NCBI RefSeq assembly: GCF_046250175.1
Contig: NZ_CP176468.1
Reading direction: 5' to 3' (one strand)
Source: Psychromonas sp030397575
GTDB taxonomy: Bacteria > Pseudomonadota > Gammaproteobacteria > Enterobacterales > Psychromonadaceae
Length of the DNA: 64,000 nt
Positions within the stretch are counted from its first letter, which is position 1. Each line of letters starts with the position of its first letter. Made by a program: the position numbers and the translations under genes. Below are positions 25,840 to 34,657 of the stretch, in pieces. Under the pieces are notes generated by a model. It worked only from the letters and a program-made list of their open reading frames with translations. It had not been told where the DNA came from and made no database searches.

Positions 25840-27702
25840 ATGACGGATTTATTAGATAAAGAAACGGACTTTAGCAGCATGATTGACGCACGTTTATCAC
25901 GTCGTCGTTTCTTAATGGGCACAGCAGCAGTCGGCGCAGGTGCATTTTTAGCCGTTAGCCCAGTAGCAAAAGCGATTGCTGCAAGCATGGACAGTAAGCT
26001 TTTAAACTTCACACAAATTCCGGCATCAACGAGCGATAATGTTGTTGTACCAAAAGGTTACAGCACAAGTAACTTGATCTCATGGGGTGACCCAATTTTC
26101 CCAGATGCGCCAGCATTTAATGCCAACGGTAAACAAGATGCAAAAACACAAGCCATGCAGTTTGGTGACAATACTGATGGGATGAGTATTTTCCCACTTT
26201 CAAAAGACCGTGCCATTATGGCGATTAACAACGAATATACTAATTACCAATTCCTTTTCGACCATCAAGGTAAAGCGATGACTGCTGATGATGTGAAAAA
26301 AGCACAAGCAGCTCATGGTAATACCATCGTTGAAATAGTTCGCAAAGACGGAAAATGGTCAATAGATAAAAACGGTAAAGCGAACCGCCGCATTACCGCA
26401 AATACTGAAATGATGATGACAGGTCCAGCTGCTGGCGATGACTTGTTAAAAACTAAAGCGGACCCAACAGGTACTAAAGTATTAGGGACTATCAATAATT
26501 GCGCAAATGGTGAAACGCCATGGGGCACTTACCTAACATGTGAAGAAAACTTCAACGGTTTATTTGGCTCTGAAGAAGAAGTTGCATTAGATGATAATTT
26601 CAAACGTTACGGTATTAAAACAGACGGTAACAAATACCAATGGCATCCAACAGACAAGCGTTTTGATCTTGCTGTAAACCCACAAGAAGCAAATCGTTTT
26701 GGTTGGGTTGTAGAGATCGATCCTAAAGATCCAACATCAACGCCAATGAAACGTACTGCATTAGGCCGTTTTAAACATGAAAATGCAGCGGTTGTTGTCA
26801 ACGATGATGGCCATGTTGTGATTTACCTAGGTGATGATGAGCGTGGCGAGCACTTATATAAATTTATCTCTAAAAATAAATACCAAGAAGGCAATAACAG
26901 TGCAAACCGTCAACTGCTTGAAGAAGGTACTTTATACGTCGCTAAGTTTGAAATGGATGCAGATAAATTAGAAGGTGAAGGTGAATGGTTAGAGTTGACC
27001 TACGGTAAAAATGGTTTAACTAAAGAGAATGGCTTTAATAGCCAAGCTGAAATACTTATTTTTGCACGTAAAGCAGCTACACAAGTGGGTGCAACAACTA
27101 TGGACCGCCCTGAATGGGTTGCCGTTCACCCGGACAAAAAACACGTATTCTGTACACTGACTAACAATAAAAACCGTGGTGTGAAAGAAGGTCAAGATGT
27201 TGATGGTGTTAATCCACGTGCTGAAAACCATTATGGTCAAATTGTTCGCTGGATGCCAACTAATGCCGACCATACAAGTGCTTCATTCAAATGGGATTTA
27301 TACCTGATTGCTGGTAACCCTACAGTACACCAAGGCGATTTATACGCGGGTAGCGCAAACATTAATAAAGACAATATGTTTAACAGCCCTGACGGCCTTG
27401 GTTTTGATAAAGCAGGTCGTTTATGGATCCAAACTGATGGTGATTTCTCAAACAAAGGTGACTTTGCAGGGCAAGGTAACAATCAAATGTTATGTGGTGA
27501 CCCTGAAACTGGTGAAGTACGTCGTTTCTTAACAGGCCCAATAGGCTCTGAAGTGACTGGTTTAACTTTCTCTGAAGACCAAAAAACTATGTTTGTAGGT
27601 ATTCAGCATCCAACAGGCCACTTCCCGGCAGGTGGTGACAGCAAACCACGTTCAACTATTGTGATGATCACTAAAGATGATGGCGGTGTAATCGGTAGCT
27701 AA
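25840..27702 (+). CDS. TAT-exported PhoX-type alkaline phosphatase
   Basis: PhoX enzymes are calcium/iron-dependent periplasmic phosphatases made under phosphate limitation. The twin-arginine signal SRRRFLMG is at about residues 21-28, followed by a hydrophobic stretch and an AKAIAAS cleavage region. The body belongs to the PhoX/DUF839 beta-propeller family, with CANGETPWGTYLTCEENFNG at about residues 212-231. The frame is open from 25822, but the ATG at 25840 is better placed after AAAAGG. The length of 620 residues is normal. A strong terminator follows. Confidence 0.88.
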   Translation: MTDLLDKETDFSSMIDARLSRRRFLMGTAAVGAGAFLAVSPVAKAIAASMDSKLLNFTQIPASTSDNVVVPKGYSTSNLISWGDPIFPDAPAFNANGKQDAKTQAMQFGDNTDGMSIFPLSKDRAIMAINNEYTNYQFLFDHQGKAMTADDVKKAQAAHGNTIVEIVRKDGKWSIDKNGKANRRITANTEMMMTGPAAGDDLLKTKADPTGTKVLGTINNCANGETPWGTYLTCEENFNGLFGSEEEVALDDNFKRYGIKTDGNKYQWHPTDKRFDLAVNPQEANRFGWVVEIDPKDPTSTPMKRTALGRFKHENAAVVVNDDGHVVIYLGDDERGEHLYKFISKNKYQEGNNSANRQLLEEGTLYVAKFEMDADKLEGEGEWLELTYGKNGLTKENGFNSQAEILIFARKAATQVGATTMDRPEWVAVHPDKKHVFCTLTNNKNRGVKEGQDVDGVNPRAENHYGQIVRWMPTNADHTSASFKWDLYLIAGNPTVHQGDLYAGSANINKDNMFNSPDGLGFDKAGRLWIQTDGDFSNKGDFAGQGNNQMLCGDPETGEVRRFLTGPIGSEVTGLTFSEDQKTMFVGIQHPTGHFPAGGDSKPRSTIVMITKDDGGVIGS

Positions 27703-27743
27703 TACCGATATTAAGATCAACTATACTTAACTATTAGCTCAAT

Positions 27744-27779
27744 AAAAGGGAACCTATCTGCATAAGGTTCCCTTTTTTT
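27744..27779 (+). terminator. Terminator of the PhoX gene
   Basis: AAGGGAACCT / AGGTTCCCTT followed by seven T in total. It lies between convergent genes. Confidence 0.92.
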
Positions 27780-27796
27780 ATTCCTTTTAAAACGCT

Positions 27797-28231
27797 TTAT
27801 TTATCAATCAGTGCCACAATCAATAAATCCACAGAAGACGTATTAACAAGCCCTCCGACTGTTGGACTAACCCTGCTCCAAAAATCATGGTGGTGCCCGC
27901 AAATAATTAAATCAATACCCGCCTCTTTCACAGGCGTTTCTAAGCTATGACTGATATCGCCATTAACCACATACGTGTGGGCAATATCATAATCAAGTTC
28001 AGAGGCTAGTGTCTTTAATTGTTGGGTAAGTTCTTCCAAGTCCGGGTAGGCGGCTAATCCTGCGAGGCTTAAATCCATTAAACCTGTAAAACCATACTCT
28101 CCCAATAGTTGATTAACATGAACCAGTGAAAGCTTAGCATCGAGTGATTTAGCCAAGTTAATGCCTTTATCGATAACTAATTGGTTGTCTTCTTCAAAAT
28201 CTACAGTAACTAAAATATGACGGTAACTCAT
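27797..28231 (-). CDS. Universal stress protein (UspA family)
   Basis: This 144-residue single-domain protein begins MSYRHILVTVDFEEDN and shows the alternating alpha/beta Usp fold. The ATP-binding G2xG9xG pattern is not clear: the region ICGHHHDFWSRVSPTVGG resembles the UspA (non-ATP) class. GGAGGTTACCC precedes the ATG. It is transcribed alone. Confidence 0.9.
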   Translation of the reverse strand: MSYRHILVTVDFEEDNQLVIDKGINLAKSLDAKLSLVHVNQLLGEYGFTGLMDLSLAGLAAYPDLEELTQQLKTLASELDYDIAHTYVVNGDISHSLETPVKEAGIDLIICGHHHDFWSRVSPTVGGLVNTSSVDLLIVALIDK

Positions 28232-28438
28232 GGGTAACCTCCTTCATCAAGATATCGCTTTATAATATTAGTACTAAAGATAAAGTGAACCTGATACCAC
28301 CAGCACATTACTGCAAGATTACAGACCTTTTTACTATTCTAATGACCTAGATCAAAGCTAGAAAAACGATATAAATAAAAGAAGTTAATTAAGTTAGATG
28401 AGTTATGAACAAAGTAAATCGCTCACATGAAGAGGATA

Positions 28439-28477
28439 AAACTAAACTATTTTGTGCGGCAAAATAGTTTAGTTTTT
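28439..28477 (-). terminator. Terminator of the iron-uptake receptor/binding protein operon
   Basis: AAAACTAAACTATTTTG / CAAAATAGTTTAGTTTT make a 17 bp stem with a five-base loop and T on both sides. It lies 17 bases past the stop of the FecB-like gene. Confidence 0.88.
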
Positions 28478-28493
28478 TGGTTGAGTTAAACGG

Positions 28494-29390
28494 TTAGTTA
28501 TTTAAGGCTTCATCCAATTCTTTGGCAATGCCTTCTGCGGCTAGCATGCCACGGTTGAGAGACCAAAGTGCTGAAGACACCTGCACCATTTGTCCTGTTT
28601 TACTTATTTTAAGTAATTTAAATAATGGATTATTTTCCCAGCTTTCCAACACTGTGACGGGCTTGCTCCTTACATAGAATAACCAGTCTGGATTAACACG
28701 TAACAACACTTCTAAGTTAGCTTGTATTAAATGATTATCCTGCAAATCAGGTAATGCTGATTTCAAACCAAGATAACTAAACAAGCTACCAGTAAAAGAC
28801 AGCGGTCCATGCATCCACATGCCACGTTCATTAACTGTCGTAAATTGAATCGTTTCGTCACTCTTAAAGCGTTCACGATAACTATTCATTAACTGTTTAT
28901 GTTGGCTAATACGCGCTAACATTTCTGACTCTTTACCAACCGCTTTACCAATCACTTTAGCGGCTTCAAGTGCATCTAAGTAACTTTCTCCACGGCTTTT
29001 TAGCAACATGGTAGGGGCTATTTGAGAAAGATCTTCATAACTGACACGATGACGGTATATATCACCAATAATCAAATCAGGTTTAAGGCGTGCAATCACC
29101 TCTAGGCTAGGCTGAGAACGCATGCCGACCGAAGTCCATGGATCAAGTAACTCACGTACAGCAGGAATGATTCTTTGTGGGTCTAGATCATCTGCAACAC
29201 CAACAGGTGAAATACCAATTGAAGCAAGTGCATCAATAAATGAATACTCTAATACCACGATACGTTTAGGCGCTTGTTGTAAAGTTAACGTACCCAGCTC
29301 ATGCTCTACTTCAATGCTTGCCTGTACTGACAATGCAGTACAAAGCAGTATTAAAGCGCCGAGAAGGCGCTGATAAACAAACTTAAACAC
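28494..29390 (-). CDS. fecB: Periplasmic iron-complex binding protein, FecB-like
   Basis: This 298-residue protein has an N-terminal signal peptide ending near VQAS. It follows E. coli FecB closely: APKRIVVLEYSFIDALASIG near the start, then SVGMRSQPSLEVIARLKPDL, and IAPTMLLKSRGESY. It captures a ferric chelate in the periplasm and passes it to the FecCD permease encoded divergently. It starts two bases after the TonB receptor gene, in the same operon. The substrate need not be citrate, because the paired receptor is of the siderophore type. Confidence 0.88.
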   Translation of the reverse strand: MFKFVYQRLLGALILLCTALSVQASIEVEHELGTLTLQQAPKRIVVLEYSFIDALASIGISPVGVADDLDPQRIIPAVRELLDPWTSVGMRSQPSLEVIARLKPDLIIGDIYRHRVSYEDLSQIAPTMLLKSRGESYLDALEAAKVIGKAVGKESEMLARISQHKQLMNSYRERFKSDETIQFTTVNERGMWMHGPLSFTGSLFSYLGLKSALPDLQDNHLIQANLEVLLRVNPDWLFYVRSKPVTVLESWENNPLFKLLKISKTGQMVQVSSALWSLNRGMLAAEGIAKELDEALNN

Positions 29391-29392
29391 AG

Positions 29393-31507
29393 TTAGAATT
29401 TACCTGATAAGCTGAAGGTGAGATTACGTGGATCACCGGCGTAAATATTAGTATCACCAGAACCACCGTAGTAATAGATTTCATTAAATAAGTTTTCAAT
29501 ATTTAATGATGCGCGGTAATGCTCAATTTCATAATGAAGACCAATATCAACAGTTGTATAACCTGGTAGTTTAACGCGGTCTGTTGAGTCTTCATCAGTG
29601 TAACGAGAACCCTCGTAATTTGCCCCTAATGTAGTCCCTACGATACCGTCAGCAATTTTGTACGGGAAGTTATACTTAGTCCACACATAAGCATCATGCA
29701 GAGCACTCGCAGCAGTACGGTTGCCTTCAATATTATCATCAGGGTTATCTGACACTCTAGCATCAACGTAAGCGTAACCTAGTTTCACCTGCCAGTTCTC
29801 TATCGGCATCATTAACAGCTCTACTTCAACACCCGTGCTCTTAACGCCACCTAACAACTCATCTTCACCGGTTGTTAGGTTCTCTTCAACCACATTGGTT
29901 TTTTTAATATCAAAGTAAGCGATAGATAAGTTTGCTTTGTTATTAAATAGATCAGTCTTGGTACCCACTTCATATTGACGACCTTTTTCAGGGTCGAAAT
30001 GGTCACCGTTAGCATCAGTGTCTTCGATACTATTTGGGTTAAAGCTTTCACCGTAACTAGCATATAATGAAGTTGCTTCAGATAAGTGATAAACCACACC
30101 AGCTTGAGAAACAAAAGCATCACTCGAGCTTGAATCAGTTGTCCCTCTATCTACTCTTTCAAAATCAGCATCTTGACGGGCATATCGAATACCAGTCATT
30201 AATGTCCAAGTCTCATTTAAATAAATTGTATCTTGTAGATAAGCTGCGTAGTTCATGTAGTCTGTAATACGATGGTTAACACTCGAATCGCCTTCATGCC
30301 CAGTTAAATCTGTTGGATTAGAGAAATCTACAGTACGAGCATCATCATAAGTTAAACGATCAAAATCTTTTTGTTCATAGCCAAAACTTAAGCCAGCTAA
30401 TAACTGGTGCTCAACGTCACCCCACCACAAACTGCCAGTGGTTCTAGTATCAATAAAGTGATATTGACGTTTATTATCATTCTCACGGTCAACTAAGCTA
30501 ACAGTATCAGTAGTATTATCAACTGAAGTTGTTCTGTAGTATTCACGAGTATCTTCATGCCACACACTTCGCCAATCAACTGTAATATCAAAGTCATCAG
30601 TGACCATGGTATTAAAAGTAGCAAAAGCCACCAAACCTTTATCTTCACCATTATCATCAGCAGATTGATAATGTGTATCTATTTTAGCAATTTGATTGAT
30701 ATCGTTATCTAACACGACTAAACCATCATCTGGAACACGTTGTTCAGTTTGTAACTCTAAACCAAATGTCACTTCTGTTTCTGTATCAGGGCGGTAAGTT
30801 AGCGTTGGGAAAAAGTAATAGTTTTGAGAATCAACATCATCACGATATGAATTATTATCTTCAGCACTTACTATAAAACGATATAACCATTTTTTATCAT
30901 CCGTTAACGGGCCTGTTGCATCTATCGATCCTGTAAAGCTATTGTCATCACCAAATTCACTGACGCCAGTACTATAGCTATTACCTGAAATATCAAAACT
31001 AAATGATGCTTCCTCTTGTGGTTTTTTAGTGATGATGTTCATCAAACCACCCGGTTGCACTTGCCCGTACATGATAGAAGCAGGGCCTTTTAAAATTTCT
31101 ACACGTTCAACATTAGCCGTTGTTGGAGAGCCAAAACGAGAAGCTAAACCCGGTAAACCATTCACTTGAATGTTATTAAGGTCAGTATCAATACCACGTA
31201 AGCTAAAACTATCGGCATTTGTACCTGATTGACTTAACCCAGTTGTATAACCGTAAGCATCAGACAATGATTCCGCACGGATATCCTGTAAAAACTGTTG
31301 GTTGATAACATTGACCGTCAGCGGTGTATCTTTAGGGTCTACATTACTCTTAGTGGCAGTGCTTACTTCTGGGTTTAAATAAGAGTTTTGTTTACCAACA
31401 ACGACCATTGTTTCAAGTTCTGTAGTCGTTTCTTCAGCGGATACGTAAGAGGTTAATCCCAAAATTAGGGCGAGACTGTGCGTCACAGGATTAATAACAA
31501 ATTTCAT
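29393..31507 (-). CDS. TonB-dependent siderophore receptor
   Basis: This 704-residue outer membrane receptor has a signal peptide, a TonB box (ETMVVVG), a plug domain (about residues 60-160, with ERVEILKGPASIMYGQVQPG) and a 22-strand barrel ending in NLTFSLSGKF, with a terminal F typical of outer membrane proteins. There is no N-terminal STN signalling domain, so it does not work like FecA, and no fecI/fecR is nearby. A Fur-box-like sequence lies upstream. It probably imports a hydroxamate or related ferric siderophore. Confidence 0.93.
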   Translation of the reverse strand: MKFVINPVTHSLALILGLTSYVSAEETTTELETMVVVGKQNSYLNPEVSTATKSNVDPKDTPLTVNVINQQFLQDIRAESLSDAYGYTTGLSQSGTNADSFSLRGIDTDLNNIQVNGLPGLASRFGSPTTANVERVEILKGPASIMYGQVQPGGLMNIITKKPQEEASFSFDISGNSYSTGVSEFGDDNSFTGSIDATGPLTDDKKWLYRFIVSAEDNNSYRDDVDSQNYYFFPTLTYRPDTETEVTFGLELQTEQRVPDDGLVVLDNDINQIAKIDTHYQSADDNGEDKGLVAFATFNTMVTDDFDITVDWRSVWHEDTREYYRTTSVDNTTDTVSLVDRENDNKRQYHFIDTRTTGSLWWGDVEHQLLAGLSFGYEQKDFDRLTYDDARTVDFSNPTDLTGHEGDSSVNHRITDYMNYAAYLQDTIYLNETWTLMTGIRYARQDADFERVDRGTTDSSSSDAFVSQAGVVYHLSEATSLYASYGESFNPNSIEDTDANGDHFDPEKGRQYEVGTKTDLFNNKANLSIAYFDIKKTNVVEENLTTGEDELLGGVKSTGVEVELLMMPIENWQVKLGYAYVDARVSDNPDDNIEGNRTAASALHDAYVWTKYNFPYKIADGIVGTTLGANYEGSRYTDEDSTDRVKLPGYTTVDIGLHYEIEHYRASLNIENLFNEIYYYGGSGDTNIYAGDPRNLTFSLSGKF

Positions 31508-31620
31508 TGTCGATTGCTCATTTTGTAGTTTAGGTGATAGAAAATCCGTTTAAGGCCTTCTGCATACAATTTTTTGGTTCAACTCACTCATTCCAGTGGT
31601 GTTTGAATCTATATGCGAAT

Positions 31621-31643
31621 AATATTGATAATCTATATCATTA
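31621..31643. promoter_or_regulatory. Fur box upstream of the TonB receptor
   Basis: AATATTGATAATCTATATCA followed by TTA resembles the Fur consensus GATAATGATAATCATTATC. It lies about 115 bases upstream of the receptor ATG. Confidence 0.65.
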
Positions 31644-31683
31644 ACAAGAGCAAAAAGTCGTTTTGACTAAGTTAATCCTTTTA

Positions 31684-31705
31684 TTTGATATTGATTGTTA
31701 TTACT
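31684..31705. promoter_or_regulatory. Second Fur-like site upstream of fecC
   Basis: TTTGATATTGATTGTTATTA resembles a degenerate Fur box, about 110 bases before the permease gene. Together with the first site it would place both divergent operons under iron control. Confidence 0.5.
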
Positions 31706-31812
31706 CTTTAAAATAGAATCTTCGACATCTAACAGGTGATATGACTTTTGTTGTAAGGCCTAAGCGAATAAACAAGGTAGCTTCTTCCTTCACTTAGGTA
31801 TTTCAAAATATT

Positions 31813-32814
31813 ATGCCCCTCTCTATTCGATATATTTTGCTCTTTGTTTGCGCATTTACTTTGCTCTTATTTAGCTTTGCTTGTTCTCTTATTGCTTGGT
31901 CTAGCTTCCCGCTTGACCTGTCACATATCTCAGCTTATTTATTTAATTTCGATAGTCAGAGTATTGAGCAGCAAATATTAGCAACCACGCGTATCCCAAG
32001 ATTATTAGTTGCGATATTAATTGGTAGCAATTTAGCGGTAGCCGGAGTGCTGATGCAGGGCTTAACACGCAACCCTCTTGCTTCTCCCTCTATATTAGGC
32101 ATTAACTCTGGCGCAGCTTGCTTTATGGCACTAGCCAGTATTGGTATTAATGTTTTAGGAGAGGTATCGAGTTTAGTATCAGCATCAGTTGGCGGTTTGA
32201 TCAGCGGTGCGTTAGTGATTTTTCTAGGCGGTTTTTTCTCTGCTCGTAGTAACCCATTAAAATTAATTTTGGCCGGGATCGCGATTAATGCTTTATTAAT
32301 TGGGATCACTCGCGCAGCAATCATCTTAGCCGATGATAGAGCGTATAGCGTGATCACCTGGTTATCCGGTTCTTTAGCAAGTATGGATTGGCAACAATGG
32401 CAGTTGTTATGGCCAAGCAGTCTAGTTGGTTTAGCCATTGCTATTTATGTCGCTAAAAATCTTAACCTACTTGCACTAGGTAATGAGGTAGCGACGAGTT
32501 TGGGCATTAATATCGCCTTCACTCGCTTTTTATCTTGTATCGCAATTATTTTGTTAACCGCTTCCAGCGTTTCTGTCGTTGGACCAATTGGTTTTGTGGG
32601 GTTAATCGTGCCGCATATTGCAAGACGATTAGTGTGCAATAACTATCTTTTATTGTTACCTGTTAGTGCATTATTAGGCAGTTGTTTAATAGTTTGGGCA
32701 GATGCTTTATCACGTGGCATTGCCTTTCCCGCTGAAACACCAGTTGGTGTGATCACGGCATTAATTGGTGCGCCTTTCTTCGTATTTCTCAGTATTAGGA
32801 ATAAAGCCCTATGA
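31813..32814 (+). CDS. fecC: Iron-complex ABC permease, FecC-like
   Basis: This 333-residue FecCD-family permease has about nine membrane segments. It parallels E. coli FecC: TRIPRLLVAILIGSNLAVAG, then NPLASPSILGINSGAA and FVGLIVPHIARRLV. It is the first gene of a three-gene transporter operon, divergent from the receptor and binding protein genes. Its stop overlaps the start of the next permease by four bases (ATGA). No strong ribosome binding site precedes the ATG. Confidence 0.92.
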   Translation: MPLSIRYILLFVCAFTLLLFSFACSLIAWSSFPLDLSHISAYLFNFDSQSIEQQILATTRIPRLLVAILIGSNLAVAGVLMQGLTRNPLASPSILGINSGAACFMALASIGINVLGEVSSLVSASVGGLISGALVIFLGGFFSARSNPLKLILAGIAINALLIGITRAAIILADDRAYSVITWLSGSLASMDWQQWQLLWPSSLVGLAIAIYVAKNLNLLALGNEVATSLGINIAFTRFLSCIAIILLTASSVSVVGPIGFVGLIVPHIARRLVCNNYLLLLPVSALLGSCLIVWADALSRGIAFPAETPVGVITALIGAPFFVFLSIRNKAL

Positions 32815-33779
32815 GTCGTTTAACGCTCACTTCACTGTTGCTTATTTTATTACTGATTAGTGTTGGCAGTTTGTTTATTGGTGCTTCAACACTTTCTGGA
32901 CAACAAATCATAGACACTCTACTGCATAGTGGCGAATATGATTTCATTGTTAATCAATACCGTTTACCTCGACTATTATTGGCAATTGGTGTTGGTGCAG
33001 GGTTAGGTTTATCTGGTTCTCTGATTCAAGGTGTTATTCGTAACCCTTTAGCTTCCCCTGATTTAATGGGAATTAGTGCAGGTGCAGGATTAGCCGCTAC
33101 CGCCTTATTGGTCTTTTATGCTGCGGCACCGGTTTATCTATTATTATTAACCGCTTTATCAGGTGGCTTAATCGCCGCAGCAATTATTTTATTGATCGCC
33201 TATAAAACTAAGCCAACACCGATCAGACTAGCGTTAATCGGTATTGCCATTAGTACTTTCTTATCCAGTGGCATCGATTTTTTAATTATCGTTAACCCTG
33301 TTGAGATGAATACTGCGATGGTCTGGTTAACGGGTAGTTTATGGGGAAGAAACTGGACGCAAGTACCTATTATTTGGGCGACACTTGCCATTGTTCTGCC
33401 TTTTGCCTTCTGGTTAGCATGGCGATTAGATGTAATGGGACTCGGTGAAGACTGTGCAACGTCCTTAGGTATTCGTCCATCTAGATTACAATTAATTGCA
33501 TTATTAACGGCAGTGATCTTAGCCAGCATTAGTGTTGCAGTAGCAGGAACGATTGCTTTTATTGGATTATTGGCTCCCCATCTTGCGCGTATGTTGTTTG
33601 GGCATGATCATAAATACCTGATCCCTGCCTCTGCTTTATTAGGTGCTTTGATGTTAATTATTGCAGATACATTAGCAAGAGGTTTACAGCCACCATTGGA
33701 ACTACCTGCTGGTGTATTAACATCATTAATTGGCGCTCCCTATTTCATTTTTTTATTACAACGTTATAAGGCTTGGTAA
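32811..33779 (+). CDS. fecD: Iron-complex ABC permease, FecD-like
   Basis: This 322-residue partner permease carries YRLPRLLLAIGVGAGLGLSG, NPLASPDLMGISAGAG and FIGLLAPHLARMLFG. It matches FecD rather than FecC in its NTAMVWLTGSLWGRNW region. It is translationally coupled to the upstream permease through ATGA and to the ATPase gene through TAATG. Confidence 0.92.
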   Translation: MSRLTLTSLLLILLLISVGSLFIGASTLSGQQIIDTLLHSGEYDFIVNQYRLPRLLLAIGVGAGLGLSGSLIQGVIRNPLASPDLMGISAGAGLAATALLVFYAAAPVYLLLLTALSGGLIAAAIILLIAYKTKPTPIRLALIGIAISTFLSSGIDFLIIVNPVEMNTAMVWLTGSLWGRNWTQVPIIWATLAIVLPFAFWLAWRLDVMGLGEDCATSLGIRPSRLQLIALLTAVILASISVAVAGTIAFIGLLAPHLARMLFGHDHKYLIPASALLGALMLIIADTLARGLQPPLELPAGVLTSLIGAPYFIFLLQRYKAW

Positions 33780-34543
33780 TGATATCAACGGAAAATCTCA
33801 CAGTATCCTATGGTGACAAAACTATTATCAAAGATCTTAATTTAACCTTGCCCAAGGGAAAAATTACCGCCTTAATCGGTCCCAATGGCTGTGGAAAATC
33901 TACGCTTTTAAAAGCATTAGCACGTATTAATAAAGCCAATGCAGGACAAGTGTTACTCAACAACCAACCTTTACAAACGTTTGCTGACAAACAATTAGCA
34001 CAACAACTGTCATTATTACCACAAATACTGACCACGCCAGAAGGTGTCACTGTACAGCGCTTAGTGGAATATGGCCGCTCTCCTTATATTTCTCACTGGG
34101 GAAAGTTAAGTAGCCTAGATAAACAAATCGTAGCGCAAGCGATGTTCGAAACCCAAGTCAGTGAGTTTGCAACTCAGACAGCTAGCTCACTTTCAGGCGG
34201 TCAGAGACAACGAGCTTGGATTGCCATGGTGCTCGCACAAGATACCGAAGTGGTCATGTTAGATGAGCCCACTACTTATTTAGATTTATCACATCAAATT
34301 GAGTTGATGAAATTAATGCAAGCGATGAAAGCCAAGGGGAAAACCGTGATTGTCGTACTACACGACCTTAACCAAGCCTGTCGTTACTGCGATCACTTAG
34401 TAGTCATGAAGCAAGGCGAAGTCGTTGTGGAAGGCGAACCAGAAGTCGTATTTACAGAGCAATTATTACAGGATGTCTTCTCCCTCGCCGCTAAAGTGGT
34501 TCCCGACCCGATTGCTAATACTCCAATGTGTGTTGCTTATTAA
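33779..34543 (+). CDS. fecE: Iron-complex ABC ATPase, FecE-like
   Basis: This 254-residue ATPase has Walker A GPNGCGKSTLLK (about residues 36-47), signature LSGGQRQRAW and Walker B VVMLDEPTTYLDLS. It energises import through the FecCD pair. The start ATG at 33779 shares its first base with the last base of the upstream stop codon; the frame also opens at a TTG (33773), but AAGG supports the ATG. A weak hairpin at 34555-34588 follows. Confidence 0.94.
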   Translation: MISTENLTVSYGDKTIIKDLNLTLPKGKITALIGPNGCGKSTLLKALARINKANAGQVLLNNQPLQTFADKQLAQQLSLLPQILTTPEGVTVQRLVEYGRSPYISHWGKLSSLDKQIVAQAMFETQVSEFATQTASSLSGGQRQRAWIAMVLAQDTEVVMLDEPTTYLDLSHQIELMKLMQAMKAKGKTVIVVLHDLNQACRYCDHLVVMKQGEVVVEGEPEVVFTEQLLQDVFSLAAKVVPDPIANTPMCVAY

Positions 34544-34554
34544 CCTCTAGAAAA

Positions 34555-34588
34555 AATGTCTTTCAATTTCAGATTGATGGGCATTTAA
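34555..34588 (+). terminator. Weak hairpin after fecE
   Basis: AATGTCTTTCAAT pairs imperfectly with ATTGATGGGCATT. No long T run follows. Confidence 0.4.
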
Positions 34589-34657
34589 TAGCACAGTAAG
34601 ATAAATAATTTACTTTATGCTTTCTTACCCCTGCATTAAATTGAAAAGGAATATTCT

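Noticed and set aside
31956..32438. Minus-strand open frame of 160 codons inside fecC
   Set aside because: A shadow of the hydrophobic permease sequence; no ribosome binding site or family resemblance.
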